Origin: an uncultured Massilia sp.
GTDB lineage: Bacteria > Pseudomonadota > Gammaproteobacteria > Burkholderiales > Burkholderiaceae
DNA length: 64,000 nucleotides
Assembly: GCA_946481275.1 (NCBI GenBank)
Contig: CAMLMV010000013.1
Location: 1 to 64,000, forward strand
Direction of reading: 5' to 3'
Below the pieces are notes generated by a model. It worked only from the letters and a program-made list of their open reading frames with translations, searched no databases and had not been told where the DNA came from. Each line of letters starts with the position of its first letter. Within the stretch, counting starts at the first letter, position 1. A program made the position numbers and the translations under genes. Positions 1 to 9,156 of the stretch are shown one piece after another.

Positions 1-66
1 AACCCAGCGGCAAAAGTTAACTATGGTTAGTTTTGCGTAGGTCTTGGAGAACGGTCTGCGAGCCTG

Positions 67-975
67 TCAATCCCGGCGCAGGATGCCCGCCTGGTACGCA
101 CGCGTGGCCGCCAGCAGCCGCCGGTCGCGCAGCACGTCCAGCACGGCCTTTACGCGCGCGCTGCGCATCGTGTCGCGCGATCCCGCCAGCGCGAACTGGC
201 GCCGCGCCGGGATGGGCAAAGGCAGCACGCGCACGTCGTCCGGCTCGGGATACGTCGCGAGGCGCGGCAGGATCGACCAGCCCATGCCCCGCGCCACCAT
301 CGCCGCGATGCTCGTGTCGTTGCCCAGCGTGCGCTCGGCGCTGGCGGTAAGGCCGGCCGCGCGGCAGCGCGCGAGGATCGCGTCCGCGCCCGAGCAGCCG
401 AGGCGGATGAACGGCAGGCCATCCAGTTGATCCCACGTCACGGGCTGCGTGAACGCGCGCGCGGCCGGCACGACGAGCACGTAGTCGTCGGCCACGTACG
501 GGTGGACGACGAAGCCGTCTTCCACAGGCAGCTGGGCGATGCCGACGTCCGCGCGGCCGGCGCGCAGCGCGGCGATGACTTCGAGGCGGTCGTTGCAAGC
601 GTCGTCGATGTCGAGCACGAGCTGCGGATGACGGGCCGCCAGCGCCTCGACGGCATACGGCAGCAGGTGGGTGCCGATGCTGCGGAAGCACGCGATGCGC
701 ACCCGGCCTTCGATGGCGTCGTCCTCACGCACGCTGGCGCGCAGGGCGTCTTCGAGCCGCAACATCGCGCGCGCCTTGTCCAGCACGCGCAGGCCGGCCT
801 CGGTGGGCAGCGAGCCGTCACGCGCACGCGCCAGCAGGCGCGTGTCCAGTTCGCGTTCCAGCTCCGCGATCGCATGGCTGATGCGCGACTGCGTGCACCC
901 GAGTTCCGCCGCGGCGGCGCTGAAGCTGCCGTGGTCCGCCACCGCGACGAGCATGTGAAGTTGGCTGAGCTTCAT
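67..975 (-). CDS. LysR-family transcriptional regulator
   Basis: A 302-residue LysR-type regulator. The N-terminal winged helix-turn-helix begins MKLSQLHMLVAVADHGSFS and continues through a typical recognition segment (TQSRISHAIAELE). A substrate-binding domain follows from about residue 90, with the usual RxADVGIA stretch near the middle. I chose the ATG at 975 because it gives the standard LysR N-terminus; the open frame extends 15 codons upstream to 1020, but that extension does not look like family sequence. The gene is divergent from the isochorismatase-family gene at 1079, the classical LysR arrangement in which the regulator controls its neighbour. The inducer is unknown. Confidence 0.9.
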   Translation of the reverse strand: MKLSQLHMLVAVADHGSFSAAAAELGCTQSRISHAIAELERELDTRLLARARDGSLPTEAGLRVLDKARAMLRLEDALRASVREDDAIEGRVRIACFRSIGTHLLPYAVEALAARHPQLVLDIDDACNDRLEVIAALRAGRADVGIAQLPVEDGFVVHPYVADDYVLVVPAARAFTQPVTWDQLDGLPFIRLGCSGADAILARCRAAGLTASAERTLGNDTSIAAMVARGMGWSILPRLATYPEPDDVRVLPLPIPARRQFALAGSRDTMRSARVKAVLDVLRDRRLLAATRAYQAGILRRD

Positions 976-982
976 GGGCCAT

Positions 983-1024
983 CGAAATCTGTCATGGATG
1001 AACCGGCAATTATCCGGCATTTCG
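983..1024. promoter_or_regulatory. Dyads in the lysR/isochorismatase intergenic region
   Basis: The 103-bp divergent intergenic region contains an outer inverted repeat, CGAAAT (983-988) and ATTTCG (1019-1024). Inside it lies a compact element, CCGG-N7-CCGG (1003-1017). LysR regulators bind interrupted dyads placed like this between divergent genes, so this is the likely binding region. The assignment is inferred from position and symmetry only. Confidence 0.4.
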
Positions 1025-1078
1025 GTAGCGTCATGGAGACCCGGCGGCGACCATGTGGTTTTTCATGAAAGGACACAC

Positions 1079-1645
1079 ATGCAAACGCCGACCAACGCCG
1101 CCCTGATCGTCATCGACGTCCAGCAGGGCTTCCTCGACCCGCGCTGGGGCCGGCGCAATCACCCCCGGGCCGAGCGGAACATCGCCGCGCTGCTGGCCGC
1201 CTGGAGACAAGCGGGACGGCCGCTATTCCACGTCCAGCATGGTTCGCGCAGCGAGCAGGGCGCGTTCTATCCGGGCACGCCCGGCCACGCCTTCAAACCG
1301 GAAGCGCAGCCGCTGCCGGGCGAGATCGTCATTTCGAAGGATGTGAACAGCGCCTTCATCGGCACCGACCTGGAAGCGCGGCTGCGTGCGGCGGACATCG
1401 ACACGGTCGTGCTGTGCGGCCTGACGACCGATCACTGCGTGTCGACGACGGCGCGCATGGCCGGCAATCTCGGCTTTCGGACGTTTCTCGTCGAGGATGC
1501 CTGCGCCACGCATGAGCGCACGGGGCCGGATGGCACGTGGTTCAGCGCGGAGCAGATGCATGCGACGGCCGTGGCGAGCCTGAACGGGGAATTCGCCAGC
1601 GTGACGTCGACGGCCGCGATGCTGGCGGCTATGCAGAATGAGTGA
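1079..1645 (+). CDS. Isochorismatase-family cysteine hydrolase
   Basis: A 188-residue protein of the isochorismatase-like hydrolase superfamily, which includes nicotinamidases, N-carbamoylsarcosine amidases and isochorismatases. The catalytic triad is visible: Asp13 in ALIVIDVQQGF, Lys87 in VISKDVNSAF and Cys120 in GLTTDHCVSTTARMA, which also carries the usual cis-peptide region. There is no signal peptide, so it is cytoplasmic. The ATG at 1079 follows a GAAAGGA ribosome site. It is divergent from the LysR gene and probably regulated by it. The substrate cannot be read from sequence. Confidence 0.9.
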   Translation: MQTPTNAALIVIDVQQGFLDPRWGRRNHPRAERNIAALLAAWRQAGRPLFHVQHGSRSEQGAFYPGTPGHAFKPEAQPLPGEIVISKDVNSAFIGTDLEARLRAADIDTVVLCGLTTDHCVSTTARMAGNLGFRTFLVEDACATHERTGPDGTWFSAEQMHATAVASLNGEFASVTSTAAMLAAMQNE

Positions 1646-1667
1646 CAGATTTGTAACAATAGTTACC

Positions 1668-1740
1668 AAGGAGGAAAACTGATTGCCGTGTTATCGAAAA
1701 CAATGATATTGTAGAGTCAATACATTTGTTGACTAATATC
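1668..1740 (+). promoter_or_regulatory. Leader of the PEP-CTERM gene with an unused strong Shine-Dalgarno
   Basis: A perfect AAGGAGG (1668-1674) lies 66 bases before the PEP-CTERM ATG at 1741, too far to serve it. A TTG at 1683 could use it to make a seven-codon peptide ending at TGA. A small inverted repeat, ACAAT-GAT-ATTGT (1700-1712), follows. The real ATG has no obvious ribosome site of its own. The role as a regulatory leader is inferred. Confidence 0.3.
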
Positions 1741-2688
1741 ATGCGTTTGCGAATTCTTGTCCTGGCACTGGCTGCCCTGGGCGGCTCCGCCGAAGCCGCC
1801 GTATTGAACCTGATGGCGCCGGTAGGCGGCGCCAACCTGTACGCGATCCATGACTTCACGTCGACGTCGAGCGACGTCGAGGGCGCGCTCGTCGCGGGCG
1901 GCAACGTCACGATTTCCAGCTATGCGATCAACCACAACGACAAGGATGCGTTCGGCAAGGACGGTTACGCGCTCGTCGCGGGCGGCAACCTGTCGCTGAC
2001 GAGCGGTTCGATCGAGAACGGCAAGGCGTATGTCGGCGGCACCAGCACGCTGACGTGGGCCGCGTCGCCGCAAATGGCGGCCGCCAATCCTGTCGACCTC
2101 AAGGCGGCGGCCGGCTACTACAAGAACGTGGCCAATGCGTTGTCCGGCCTCGATGCGACCGGCGCGGTGACGCCCTTGTGGAGCGGGGTGCAGGTAACGG
2201 GCTCCGGCCGCGGCGGCGTCGATATCTTCAACGTGTCGTCGGACCTGTTCGCCAGTTCCAGCAGCTGGACGCTGGAACAGCTCGTGCCGGGCGAGACGCT
2301 CGTCTTCAACGTGAGCGGCAGCGCCGGCACGTTCAACAACAACGGCATCAGCTTCCAGCCGCTGGCCGGCTACAACGTGCTGTTCAATTTTTACGAAGCG
2401 CAGACGATCGACGTGCGCGGCGTGATCGGCAGCGTGCTGGCGCCGTATGCGACGCAAACGGAGAACTGGGGCGTCGTCAACGGCAACGTGATCGTGGATA
2501 CCTGGTCGTCGACCGTGCAGGTCAATTCGAATCACTACTTCAACCCGGTCGACATCGCCGGGCTGAAGCTCGAAGGCGGCGGCGCGAAGCACGCCGCGGC
2601 GCAGGTGCCGGAGCCGGGCAGCATCGCGCTCGTGATGGCCGGGCTCGCGGCGGCAGGCGTCGCGCGCCGCAAGCGCCGCGGCGCTTAA
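1741..2688 (+). CDS. Choice-of-anchor A family PEP-CTERM protein
   Basis: A 315-residue exported protein. Residues 1-20 form a signal peptide (MRLRILVLALAALGGSAEAA). The body matches the choice-of-anchor A domain, for example LYAIHDFTSTSSDVEGALVAGGN near the start. The C-terminus is a complete PEP-CTERM sorting signal: VPEP, a hydrophobic helix, then RRKRR. Such proteins are cut at PEP and processed by an exosortase, normally together with exopolysaccharide export; no exosortase lies in this window. Upstream in-frame TTG codons at 1726 and 1729 are open, but ATG 1741 starts the signal peptide. The stop overlaps the convergent MFS gene by four bases. Confidence 0.85.
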   Translation: MRLRILVLALAALGGSAEAAVLNLMAPVGGANLYAIHDFTSTSSDVEGALVAGGNVTISSYAINHNDKDAFGKDGYALVAGGNLSLTSGSIENGKAYVGGTSTLTWAASPQMAAANPVDLKAAAGYYKNVANALSGLDATGAVTPLWSGVQVTGSGRGGVDIFNVSSDLFASSSSWTLEQLVPGETLVFNVSGSAGTFNNNGISFQPLAGYNVLFNFYEAQTIDVRGVIGSVLAPYATQTENWGVVNGNVIVDTWSSTVQVNSNHYFNPVDIAGLKLEGGGAKHAAAQVPEPGSIALVMAGLAAAGVARRKRRGA

Positions 2689-3854
2689 GCGGGAACGGCC
2701 ACAGCGGTGCGGCGCCCATGCGCCCGCATCGCGAGCGCCAGCACGACGCCGGACAGCGCGAGACCCGCCGCCACCCATTGCGGCGACGCGTACGAATAGC
2801 CCAGCGTCAGCGGAATCCCGCCGAGGAACGCGCCCAGCGCATTGCCGATATTGAAGCCGGACTGGCCCAGCGACGAGCCGAGCATCTCCGCTTCGCGCGA
2901 GTGCTCGATCAGGAGCATCTGGATCGGCGGCCCCAGCGCCAGCGCGTTGGCGCCGACGGTGAACGCCAGCACCATCATCGCCGGCTGCGACGACGCCAGC
3001 AGCGCGTTCATGCACAGCAGGGCAACCATCGTGATCAGGAGGATGATGATCGCCGTCAGCGGCGGCACGCGGTCCGCCAGCTTGCCGCCCACGTTCACGC
3101 CGACCGTCATGCCGACGCCCACCGCCGTCATGATCAGCGGGATGGTGTTGGCGTGGAAGTGCGTCACGTCCGTCAGCAGCGGGGCGATGTAGCTGAGCCA
3201 GGCGAAGAAGCCGCCCGTGCCGATCGACGTGATGCCCAGCGCCAGCCACAGGTTCGGCTTGCGGAAGATCTTCAGGTCCTGGCGCAGGCCTGCACCCGGC
3301 GTCGCCTGGAAATACGGGATCAGCTTGTGCAGCATGATCATCGTCGCGAGGCCGATCACGGCCACGATCAGGAACACGAAGCGCCAGCTCATGTTGTGGC
3401 CGAGCCAGGTGCCGGCCGGCACGCCCAATACGTTCGCAATGGTCAGGCCGGAAAACATGCTGGCGAGCGCGGCCGCTTCCTTGCCCTTGTCGGCGAGACG
3501 CGTGGCGACGACGGCACCGACTCCGAAGAAGGCGCCGTGCGGCAGGCCGGCCAGGAAGCGGAACAGCAGCATCGTGTGGAAATTCGGCGCGAACGCGGAC
3601 AGCGCGTTGAACACCGTGAACATCAGCATGAACCAGATGAGCACGCTGCGCGGCGGGCGGTGCGACAGCATGCTGACGAGCGTCGGCGCGCCGACGACCA
3701 CGCCGACCGCGTACGCCGAAATCAGGTAGCCCGCTTGGGGAATGGAAATGTTCAGGCCGGTCGCGATATCGGGCAGGATGCCCATCATGACGAATTCCGT
3801 CATGCCGATACCGAAACCGCCCAGGGCCAGAGGCGCCAGGCTCTTCTTGATCAT
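2685..3854 (-). CDS. MFS transporter, AraJ-like efflux family
   Basis: A 389-residue, highly hydrophobic protein with about 12 predicted membrane spans. The N-terminus (GGFGIGMTEFVMMGILPDIA) is the hallmark of the DHA1/AraJ-type drug or sugar efflux branch of the major facilitator superfamily. A PxGxxFG-like loop (GLPHGAFFGVGAVVATRLAD) follows between early helices. It is convergent with the PEP-CTERM gene and about 100 bases from yigZ, which has the same orientation. The ribosome site is weak. The substrate is unknown. Confidence 0.88.
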   Translation of the reverse strand: MIKKSLAPLALGGFGIGMTEFVMMGILPDIATGLNISIPQAGYLISAYAVGVVVGAPTLVSMLSHRPPRSVLIWFMLMFTVFNALSAFAPNFHTMLLFRFLAGLPHGAFFGVGAVVATRLADKGKEAAALASMFSGLTIANVLGVPAGTWLGHNMSWRFVFLIVAVIGLATMIMLHKLIPYFQATPGAGLRQDLKIFRKPNLWLALGITSIGTGGFFAWLSYIAPLLTDVTHFHANTIPLIMTAVGVGMTVGVNVGGKLADRVPPLTAIIILLITMVALLCMNALLASSQPAMMVLAFTVGANALALGPPIQMLLIEHSREAEMLGSSLGQSGFNIGNALGAFLGGIPLTLGYSYASPQWVAAGLALSGVVLALAMRAHGRRTAVAVPA

Positions 3855-3957
3855 GTGTGTAGTCTTTGCTGGAGGAAGCCGGACATTATGGCGGCTCGCG
3901 ACAGGCGAGTCCGCTTTCGAGTCGTGATGTCCGGTATAGCCTCACATGATAGCGGTA

Positions 3958-4572
3958 TCAGGCCGAGTCCGCTTGCGGGTCGTCGTTTTCCGCGAGCCAA
4001 TGGATGCGGCCATTGCCCGCCTCGTTCAGCCGGGCGACGAGTGACGCGGCCTTGTCGTCCGGCAGGTGAAAGGCGAACGAGACGACATCGGCATGCTGGA
4101 CGGCATCCAGCGTGGCGCCGGCGCTGTCCAGCTCGCGCCGGATCAGGCCTTCGAGCGGGTAGGGTGCGTCGCAGCGCAGGTGGCGCTGGCGGATGATGGC
4201 GATTTTCTGCGCGCCCAGCAGCGCCTGGGCCACGCTGTCCGTGTAGGCGCGCACGAGACCGCCCGCGCCCAGTTTGATGCCGCCGAAATAGCGCACGACG
4301 GTGGCCAGCACGCCTTCCAGGTCCTGGTGGCGCAGCACGTCCAGCATGGGACGGCCGGCCGTGCCGCTCGGTTCCCCATCGTCGACGGCCGCCGATTGCC
4401 CGCCCGCCAGCAGCGCCCAGCACACATGCGCGGCGCCCGGATGCGCGGCCTTGAGCCCCGCGACGATCTTCTGCGCACCGGCCCGGTCGGGCATCGGCTG
4501 GACGCAGGCGATGAAGCGGCTTTTCTTGATGATCAGTTCGTGGTGGACGGGGGTAAGGATGGTCTGCGGCAT
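3958..4572 (-). CDS. yigZ: YigZ/IMPACT family protein
   Basis: A 204-residue protein of the UPF0029/IMPACT family. The signature is present in order: KKSRFIACV near the N-terminus, AHVCWALLAG, the strongly conserved DDGEPSGTAGRPML, and GGIKLGAGGLVRAYTDS. The C-terminal ferredoxin-like domain follows. The eukaryotic relative IMPACT modulates the Gcn1/Gcn2 translation-stress pathway; the bacterial function is uncertain. It is cytoplasmic and probably monocistronic or loosely grouped with the MFS gene. Confidence 0.92.
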   Translation of the reverse strand: MPQTILTPVHHELIIKKSRFIACVQPMPDRAGAQKIVAGLKAAHPGAAHVCWALLAGGQSAAVDDGEPSGTAGRPMLDVLRHQDLEGVLATVVRYFGGIKLGAGGLVRAYTDSVAQALLGAQKIAIIRQRHLRCDAPYPLEGLIRRELDSAGATLDAVQHADVVSFAFHLPDDKAASLVARLNEAGNGRIHWLAENDDPQADSA

Positions 4573-4698
4573 GGGGCAGACAGCTTACTGTATTTCCGCA
4601 TGGATCGCATAACGAAGTAAAACTACAGAGAATACCCGTTATGGTTTGAATTTATAGCTCTCACATGTTACTTTACTACAAATTACTATGGAGACAAC

Positions 4699-6540
4699 AT
4701 GAAGAAGCTCGTCCTGGCCATCTCGGCCATGCTGCCCGCCCTGTGGGCCGGCGCCGCGCCGTACGCCATCCAGCACGTGGAGCCGATGAACTGGTGGGTC
4801 GGCATGACGTGGTCCGACCTGCAGGTGATGGTGCATGGCGAGAAGATCGCCGAACTGGAGCCGGCGCTGGCTTACCCCGGCGTGCGTATTGCCAGCGTCG
4901 AGCGTACCGACAATCCGAACTTCCTGTTCGTGAACCTGAAGATCGGCGCGACGACGAAGCCCGGCGAACTGAAACTGCAGTTCAAGCGCGGCAAGGACGT
5001 GGTGACGACCGTCCCGTATCGCCTGGAAGCGCGCCGCAAGGACTCGGCGGCGCGGCGCGGCTTCGATGCCGGCGACGCCGTCTACCTGATCGTGCCCGAC
5101 CGCTTCGCGAACGGGAACCCGGCCAACGACGATGCGGGCATGCGCGAAACGAGCAACCGCGGCAATCCGGACGGGCGCCACGGCGGCGACCTGGCCGGCA
5201 TGCGGGCGCAGCTCGATTACATCCGCAACCTCGGCTTCACGATGGTCTGGCCCACGCCGCTGCTGGAAAACAACCAGCCGGCGTATTCGTACCACGGCTA
5301 CGCATTGACCGATTACTACAAGGTCGATCCACGCTTCGGCAGCAACGAGGACTACCGCAACTACGTGGCCGCGGCCAACGCGCGCGGCATCGGCGTGATC
5401 CACGACGTCGTCGTGAACCACATCGGCACGGGCCACTGGTGGATGCGGGACATGCCGTCGTCCGACTGGATCAACCACGGCAGGACGTTCGTGAAGACGA
5501 ACAACCAGCATACGGTGGCCCAGGACATCCACGCGGCGCCGGAAGACAAGGCCGGCTTCGTCGACGGCTGGTTCGACGCGTCGATGCCGGACGTGAACCA
5601 GAAGAACAGGCTGGTGGCCCGCTACCTGATCCAGAACACGCTGTGGTGGATCGAGTACGCGAACCTGTCCGGCATCCGCGAAGACACGTATTCATACGCC
5701 GATCCGGCCTTCCTGAACGACTGGAACCGCGCCGTGCGCGCGGAGTATCCGCGCCTGAACGTCGTCGGCGAGGAGATGGACGACCGGCCGTACATGGTCG
5801 CGTACTGGCAGAAGGGCGTCGTCAACCGCGACGGCTTCCGCTCCGAACTGCCGTCGGTGATGGACTTCCCGCTCGTCGACACGGCCCCGAAAGCGCTGAC
5901 GGCGCCGGAAGACAGCGGCCAGGGCCTCATCAGGATCTACGAGACCATCGCGGCCGACTACCTGTATGCGGACCCATCGAAGCTGATGGTCTTCCCGGAC
6001 AACCACGACCGCCCGCGCGCGCTGGCGCAGGTGGACGGCAACGTCGACCTGGTGAAAACGGACCTGATCCTGATGGCGACGACGCGCGGCATCCCGCAGA
6101 TGTTCTACGGGACCGAGATGCTGATCCAGGGACCGAAGGAGCGCACCGACGGCGTGCTGCGCGCGGACATGCCGGGCGGCTGGGCGGGCGACAAGGCCGA
6201 TGCGTTCACGGGCACGGGGCTGACGGACGCCCAGCGCGGCATGCAGCGCCTCGTGCGCACGCTGTTCAACTGGCGCAAGACCAGTTCGGCCATCAAATAC
6301 GGCAAGCTGACGCACTACATCCCCAGCGACGGCCACTACGTCTATTTCCGCCACGACGGCAGGCAGACGGTGATGGTCGTGCTGAACAAGAATCCGCAGG
6401 CCACGCAGCTGGACCTGACGCGCTTCGCCGGCATGATCAAACAGGCGCCGCAGGGCCGCAACGTGCTGACCGGCGCCGCCGTCGACCTGCGCGCCCCGCT
6501 GGCGCTGCCGGCCATGACGTCCGTCGTGGTCGAGTGGTGA
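4699..6540 (+). CDS. Secreted GH13 alpha-amylase family glycosidase
   Basis: A 613-residue glycoside hydrolase family 13 enzyme that cleaves alpha-glucans, probably in the periplasm or outside the cell. Residues 1-19 are a signal peptide. An N-terminal beta-sandwich (about 20-110), as in cyclomaltodextrinase/neopullulanase-type enzymes, precedes the catalytic barrel. GH13 residues are visible: DVVVNH (region I), nucleophile Asp329 in GIREDTYSY, acid/base Glu358 in VVGEEMDD and Asp437 in FPDNHDRPR. A C-terminal beta domain with VMVVLNKNPQ closes the protein. The ATG follows a TGGAGA ribosome site. No maltose regulator or transporter is adjacent. Confidence 0.9.
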   Translation: MKKLVLAISAMLPALWAGAAPYAIQHVEPMNWWVGMTWSDLQVMVHGEKIAELEPALAYPGVRIASVERTDNPNFLFVNLKIGATTKPGELKLQFKRGKDVVTTVPYRLEARRKDSAARRGFDAGDAVYLIVPDRFANGNPANDDAGMRETSNRGNPDGRHGGDLAGMRAQLDYIRNLGFTMVWPTPLLENNQPAYSYHGYALTDYYKVDPRFGSNEDYRNYVAAANARGIGVIHDVVVNHIGTGHWWMRDMPSSDWINHGRTFVKTNNQHTVAQDIHAAPEDKAGFVDGWFDASMPDVNQKNRLVARYLIQNTLWWIEYANLSGIREDTYSYADPAFLNDWNRAVRAEYPRLNVVGEEMDDRPYMVAYWQKGVVNRDGFRSELPSVMDFPLVDTAPKALTAPEDSGQGLIRIYETIAADYLYADPSKLMVFPDNHDRPRALAQVDGNVDLVKTDLILMATTRGIPQMFYGTEMLIQGPKERTDGVLRADMPGGWAGDKADAFTGTGLTDAQRGMQRLVRTLFNWRKTSSAIKYGKLTHYIPSDGHYVYFRHDGRQTVMVVLNKNPQATQLDLTRFAGMIKQAPQGRNVLTGAAVDLRAPLALPAMTSVVVEW

Positions 6541-6547
6541 CCGGCCT

Positions 6548-8620
6548 TTAGTCGACCTCGCACGCGCCCGCGCCCGAGCGCGCGAGCATCTGCCCGATCT
6601 GCGCGGCCGGGCACGGCCGGCCGTACAGGTAGCCCTGCGACTTGTCGCAGCCGTGCGCGCGCAGGAAGTCGTGCTGTTCCTGCGTCTCGATGCCCTCGGC
6701 CACGATCTCCATCCTGAGACTCCGGGCCATCGCGATGATCGCGCGCGTGATGGCCGCGTCTTCCGGATCCTGCGGCAGGCCGCGCACGAAGCTGCGGTCC
6801 ACCTTCAGCGCGCGCACGGGGAAGGTCTTCAGGTAGCTCATCGACGAATAGCCCGTGCCGAAGTCGTCGATCGCAAGCTGGATGCCGGCGTCCGTCAGCG
6901 CGTGCAGGCGGTCGACGATGTCGGTGGAGGCATCCATCAGCATGCTCTCCGTCAGTTCCAGTTCGAGCCAGCACGGGTCGACGTCGGCCTCGCGCAGGGT
7001 CGCCAGCACGGCGGCGACCAGGTTGTTTTCCTTGAGCTGGCGCCCGGACAGGTTGACGGCGACGCGGAGCAGGTAGCCTTCCGCGTGCCACCGCTTCAGG
7101 TCGCGGCACGCTTCGCGCAGCACCCATTCGCCGATGGGCACGATGAGGCCCGTGTCCTCCGCGACGGGAATGAAGTCGCTGGGGCTGACCATGCCCAGCT
7201 GCGGATGGATCCAGCGGATCAGCGCCTCGACGCCGACGATGTCGCCGGTCTTGAGGTCGACCTGCGGCTGGTAGTGCAGCACGAACTCGTCGCGTTCCAG
7301 CGCGCGCCGCAGGTTGTTGTCCAGCTTGAAGCGTTTATGGGCGTCGTCGCGCATGCTGGGCGTGAACATGCGCCACGCGTTCTTGCCGCCGTTCTTCGCG
7401 TAGTACATCGCGGTGTCGGCGTATTTCAGCAGCGCGTGCATGTCGGTCGCGTCGTCCGGGTACACGCTGATGCCGATGGACGCGCCGATGTGGATGTCGT
7501 GGCCGTGGATGTGGATCGGGTCGGCCAGCTTGACCAGGCATTTTTCCGCGATCAGCGACGCGACGCCGACCTGGCTCACGTTCTCGAGGATGATGCCGAA
7601 TTCGTCGCCGCCGATGCGCGACAGCACGTCGCCGAAGCGCAGCGTCTCCGACAGCCGGCGCGACACGAGGCGCAGCAGCTCGTCGCCGATGTCGTGGCCG
7701 AGCGTGTCGTTGACGGTCTTGAAGTTGTCCAGGTCGATGAACATCAGGATCGTGCGCTCGTCGAACTTGCGCGCGCGCGCGAGGACCGATTCCAGCCGCT
7801 CGTTGAAGAAGTGCCGGTTGTTGAGCTGCGTGACGGGATCGTAGTGCGCCAGCCGGTCCAGCTTGACCTCGATGCGCTTGCGCTCGTTGATCTCCGCTTC
7901 CAGTTCCAGTTCGCGCTTCTGGATGCGGTCCAGCATGCCGTTGAACGTGCGCGCCAGCAGGCCGATGTCGGCCGCCTGCGACACCTCGGCGCGCAGCGAA
8001 TAATCCCCCTGGCGCGAGATCTGCTCGCTCACCGCCGACAGCGCGCGGATCGGCGCCGTGAAGTAGCGCTGCAGGCGCGACAGCGCGTAGTACGAGAGGC
8101 TGAGCAGGGCCAGCGTCATCGGCAGCGCCAGCGCCAGGTACAGCGCGAGCTGGCGGTACACGCTCGTCACGCTGCTGCGCACGACCACGGTGCCGAGCAG
8201 GCGGCTGCCGACCTGGATGCGGCGCGTGACGCTGACGCCGCGGACGTCCACCACGGTCTCGCGCGCACGCGGGTCGCGCGCGGCGGGCGGCACCTCCGGA
8301 TCGCGCACGAAGCTGACGAACGCCTTGCCTTTCGCGTCATAGGCGACGGCCGACTGCACGTCCGGCGCCACGCGCAGCGCGGACAGGATGTCGCCGGCCG
8401 CCTCGGCGTCGGCGAAGGCCATCGCGGCCGTCAGGTTCTCGGCCACCATCGTCGCCTGCGACTGCGTCTGCCGCACCAGCGCGGCCGTGAAGAAGTACAG
8501 CTGGATGCCGATCAGGAACAGCGTCGACAACAGCATCACGCCGCCGCTCGTGACGAGGTAGGTCCATTTGAGCTTGGTGCTCAGTGCCTGCCGGTTGATC
8601 CATTCGATGAGTTGTTCCAT
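6548..8620 (-). CDS. Membrane GGDEF/EAL protein with CHASE8-like sensor and HAMP
   Basis: A 690-residue inner-membrane c-di-GMP enzyme. Two membrane helices (about 18-46 and 156-180) bracket a periplasmic sensor of roughly 110 residues resembling the CHASE8 domain of YfiN/TpbB. A HAMP linker follows (about 181-235). The diguanylate cyclase domain has an intact GGDEF motif (337-341) and the RxxD inhibitory site RFGD (328-331). The phosphodiesterase domain has EAL (465-467) and DDFGTG (585-590). Both activities could therefore be functional. It is the last gene of the TonB receptor-yfiR operon, 15 bases after yfiR. The net direction of catalysis is unknown. Confidence 0.93.
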   Translation of the reverse strand: MEQLIEWINRQALSTKLKWTYLVTSGGVMLLSTLFLIGIQLYFFTAALVRQTQSQATMVAENLTAAMAFADAEAAGDILSALRVAPDVQSAVAYDAKGKAFVSFVRDPEVPPAARDPRARETVVDVRGVSVTRRIQVGSRLLGTVVVRSSVTSVYRQLALYLALALPMTLALLSLSYYALSRLQRYFTAPIRALSAVSEQISRQGDYSLRAEVSQAADIGLLARTFNGMLDRIQKRELELEAEINERKRIEVKLDRLAHYDPVTQLNNRHFFNERLESVLARARKFDERTILMFIDLDNFKTVNDTLGHDIGDELLRLVSRRLSETLRFGDVLSRIGGDEFGIILENVSQVGVASLIAEKCLVKLADPIHIHGHDIHIGASIGISVYPDDATDMHALLKYADTAMYYAKNGGKNAWRMFTPSMRDDAHKRFKLDNNLRRALERDEFVLHYQPQVDLKTGDIVGVEALIRWIHPQLGMVSPSDFIPVAEDTGLIVPIGEWVLREACRDLKRWHAEGYLLRVAVNLSGRQLKENNLVAAVLATLREADVDPCWLELELTESMLMDASTDIVDRLHALTDAGIQLAIDDFGTGYSSMSYLKTFPVRALKVDRSFVRGLPQDPEDAAITRAIIAMARSLRMEIVAEGIETQEQHDFLRAHGCDKSQGYLYGRPCPAAQIGQMLARSGAGACEVD

Positions 8621-8635
8621 GCTGGCCGTCCCGGT

Positions 8636-9154
8636 CTAGTAAATGGCGCGCGCCAGCCGCAGCACCTTGGAGCTGAGCACGACGCCGGCGCCGCGCGCCG
8701 CGGCGCCATTGAATTCGAAGGCGATGCGCCGGTCGTCCAGGACCAGTTCGAGCATCACGCCCTTGCGCGCGGCGCCGCGGGTATCGGCGATCGTCAGCAC
8801 GCCGGCCGCGCGGGCGCTGTCGGCGAGCGCCGTCATGTCGTCGGTTTCCGACGCGCTGATGTACAGGATGTGGCATTGCATCAGCGCCTCCGGTCCCGAG
8901 CGCGGGTAGAGCACGGACAGGCGCGCGTTCCCGATCGGTTTGCCTTCCAGCGTGGCCAGCACGCTGCCGAACGGATCGCGCCCCAGCACGCACAGGCGCA
9001 CGGCGCCGTTCATGTGCGGCAGGGTGCTGAACTGCGCGATGTTGTAGATGAACGCCGCCTTGGCCGCGTATTCGTCGGCGGTCTGCGCATTGGCGGCCGC
9101 CGGCAGCAGCAGGCAGCACAGGAGCAGGAGGCGCGCGAGGCTGGGCCGCATCAT
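8636..9154 (-). CDS. YfiR-like periplasmic protein
   Basis: A 172-residue exported protein. The signal peptide covers residues 1-24 (hydrophobic, ending ANA). The mature part begins ADEYAAKAAFIYNIAQF, the characteristic start of the YfiR/DUF4154 family, and contains RLCVLGRDPFG and CHILYIS segments typical of it. In Pseudomonas, YfiR is a periplasmic repressor of the diguanylate cyclase YfiN. Here it sits directly between a TonB-dependent receptor (two bases upstream) and a YfiN-like cyclase, so a role in relaying outer-membrane state to c-di-GMP is inferred. The start at 9154 gives MM; 9151 is equally possible. Confidence 0.88.
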   Translation of the reverse strand: MMRPSLARLLLLCCLLLPAAANAQTADEYAAKAAFIYNIAQFSTLPHMNGAVRLCVLGRDPFGSVLATLEGKPIGNARLSVLYPRSGPEALMQCHILYISASETDDMTALADSARAAGVLTIADTRGAARKGVMLELVLDDRRIAFEFNGAAARGAGVVLSSKVLRLARAIY

Positions 9155-9156
9155 CG

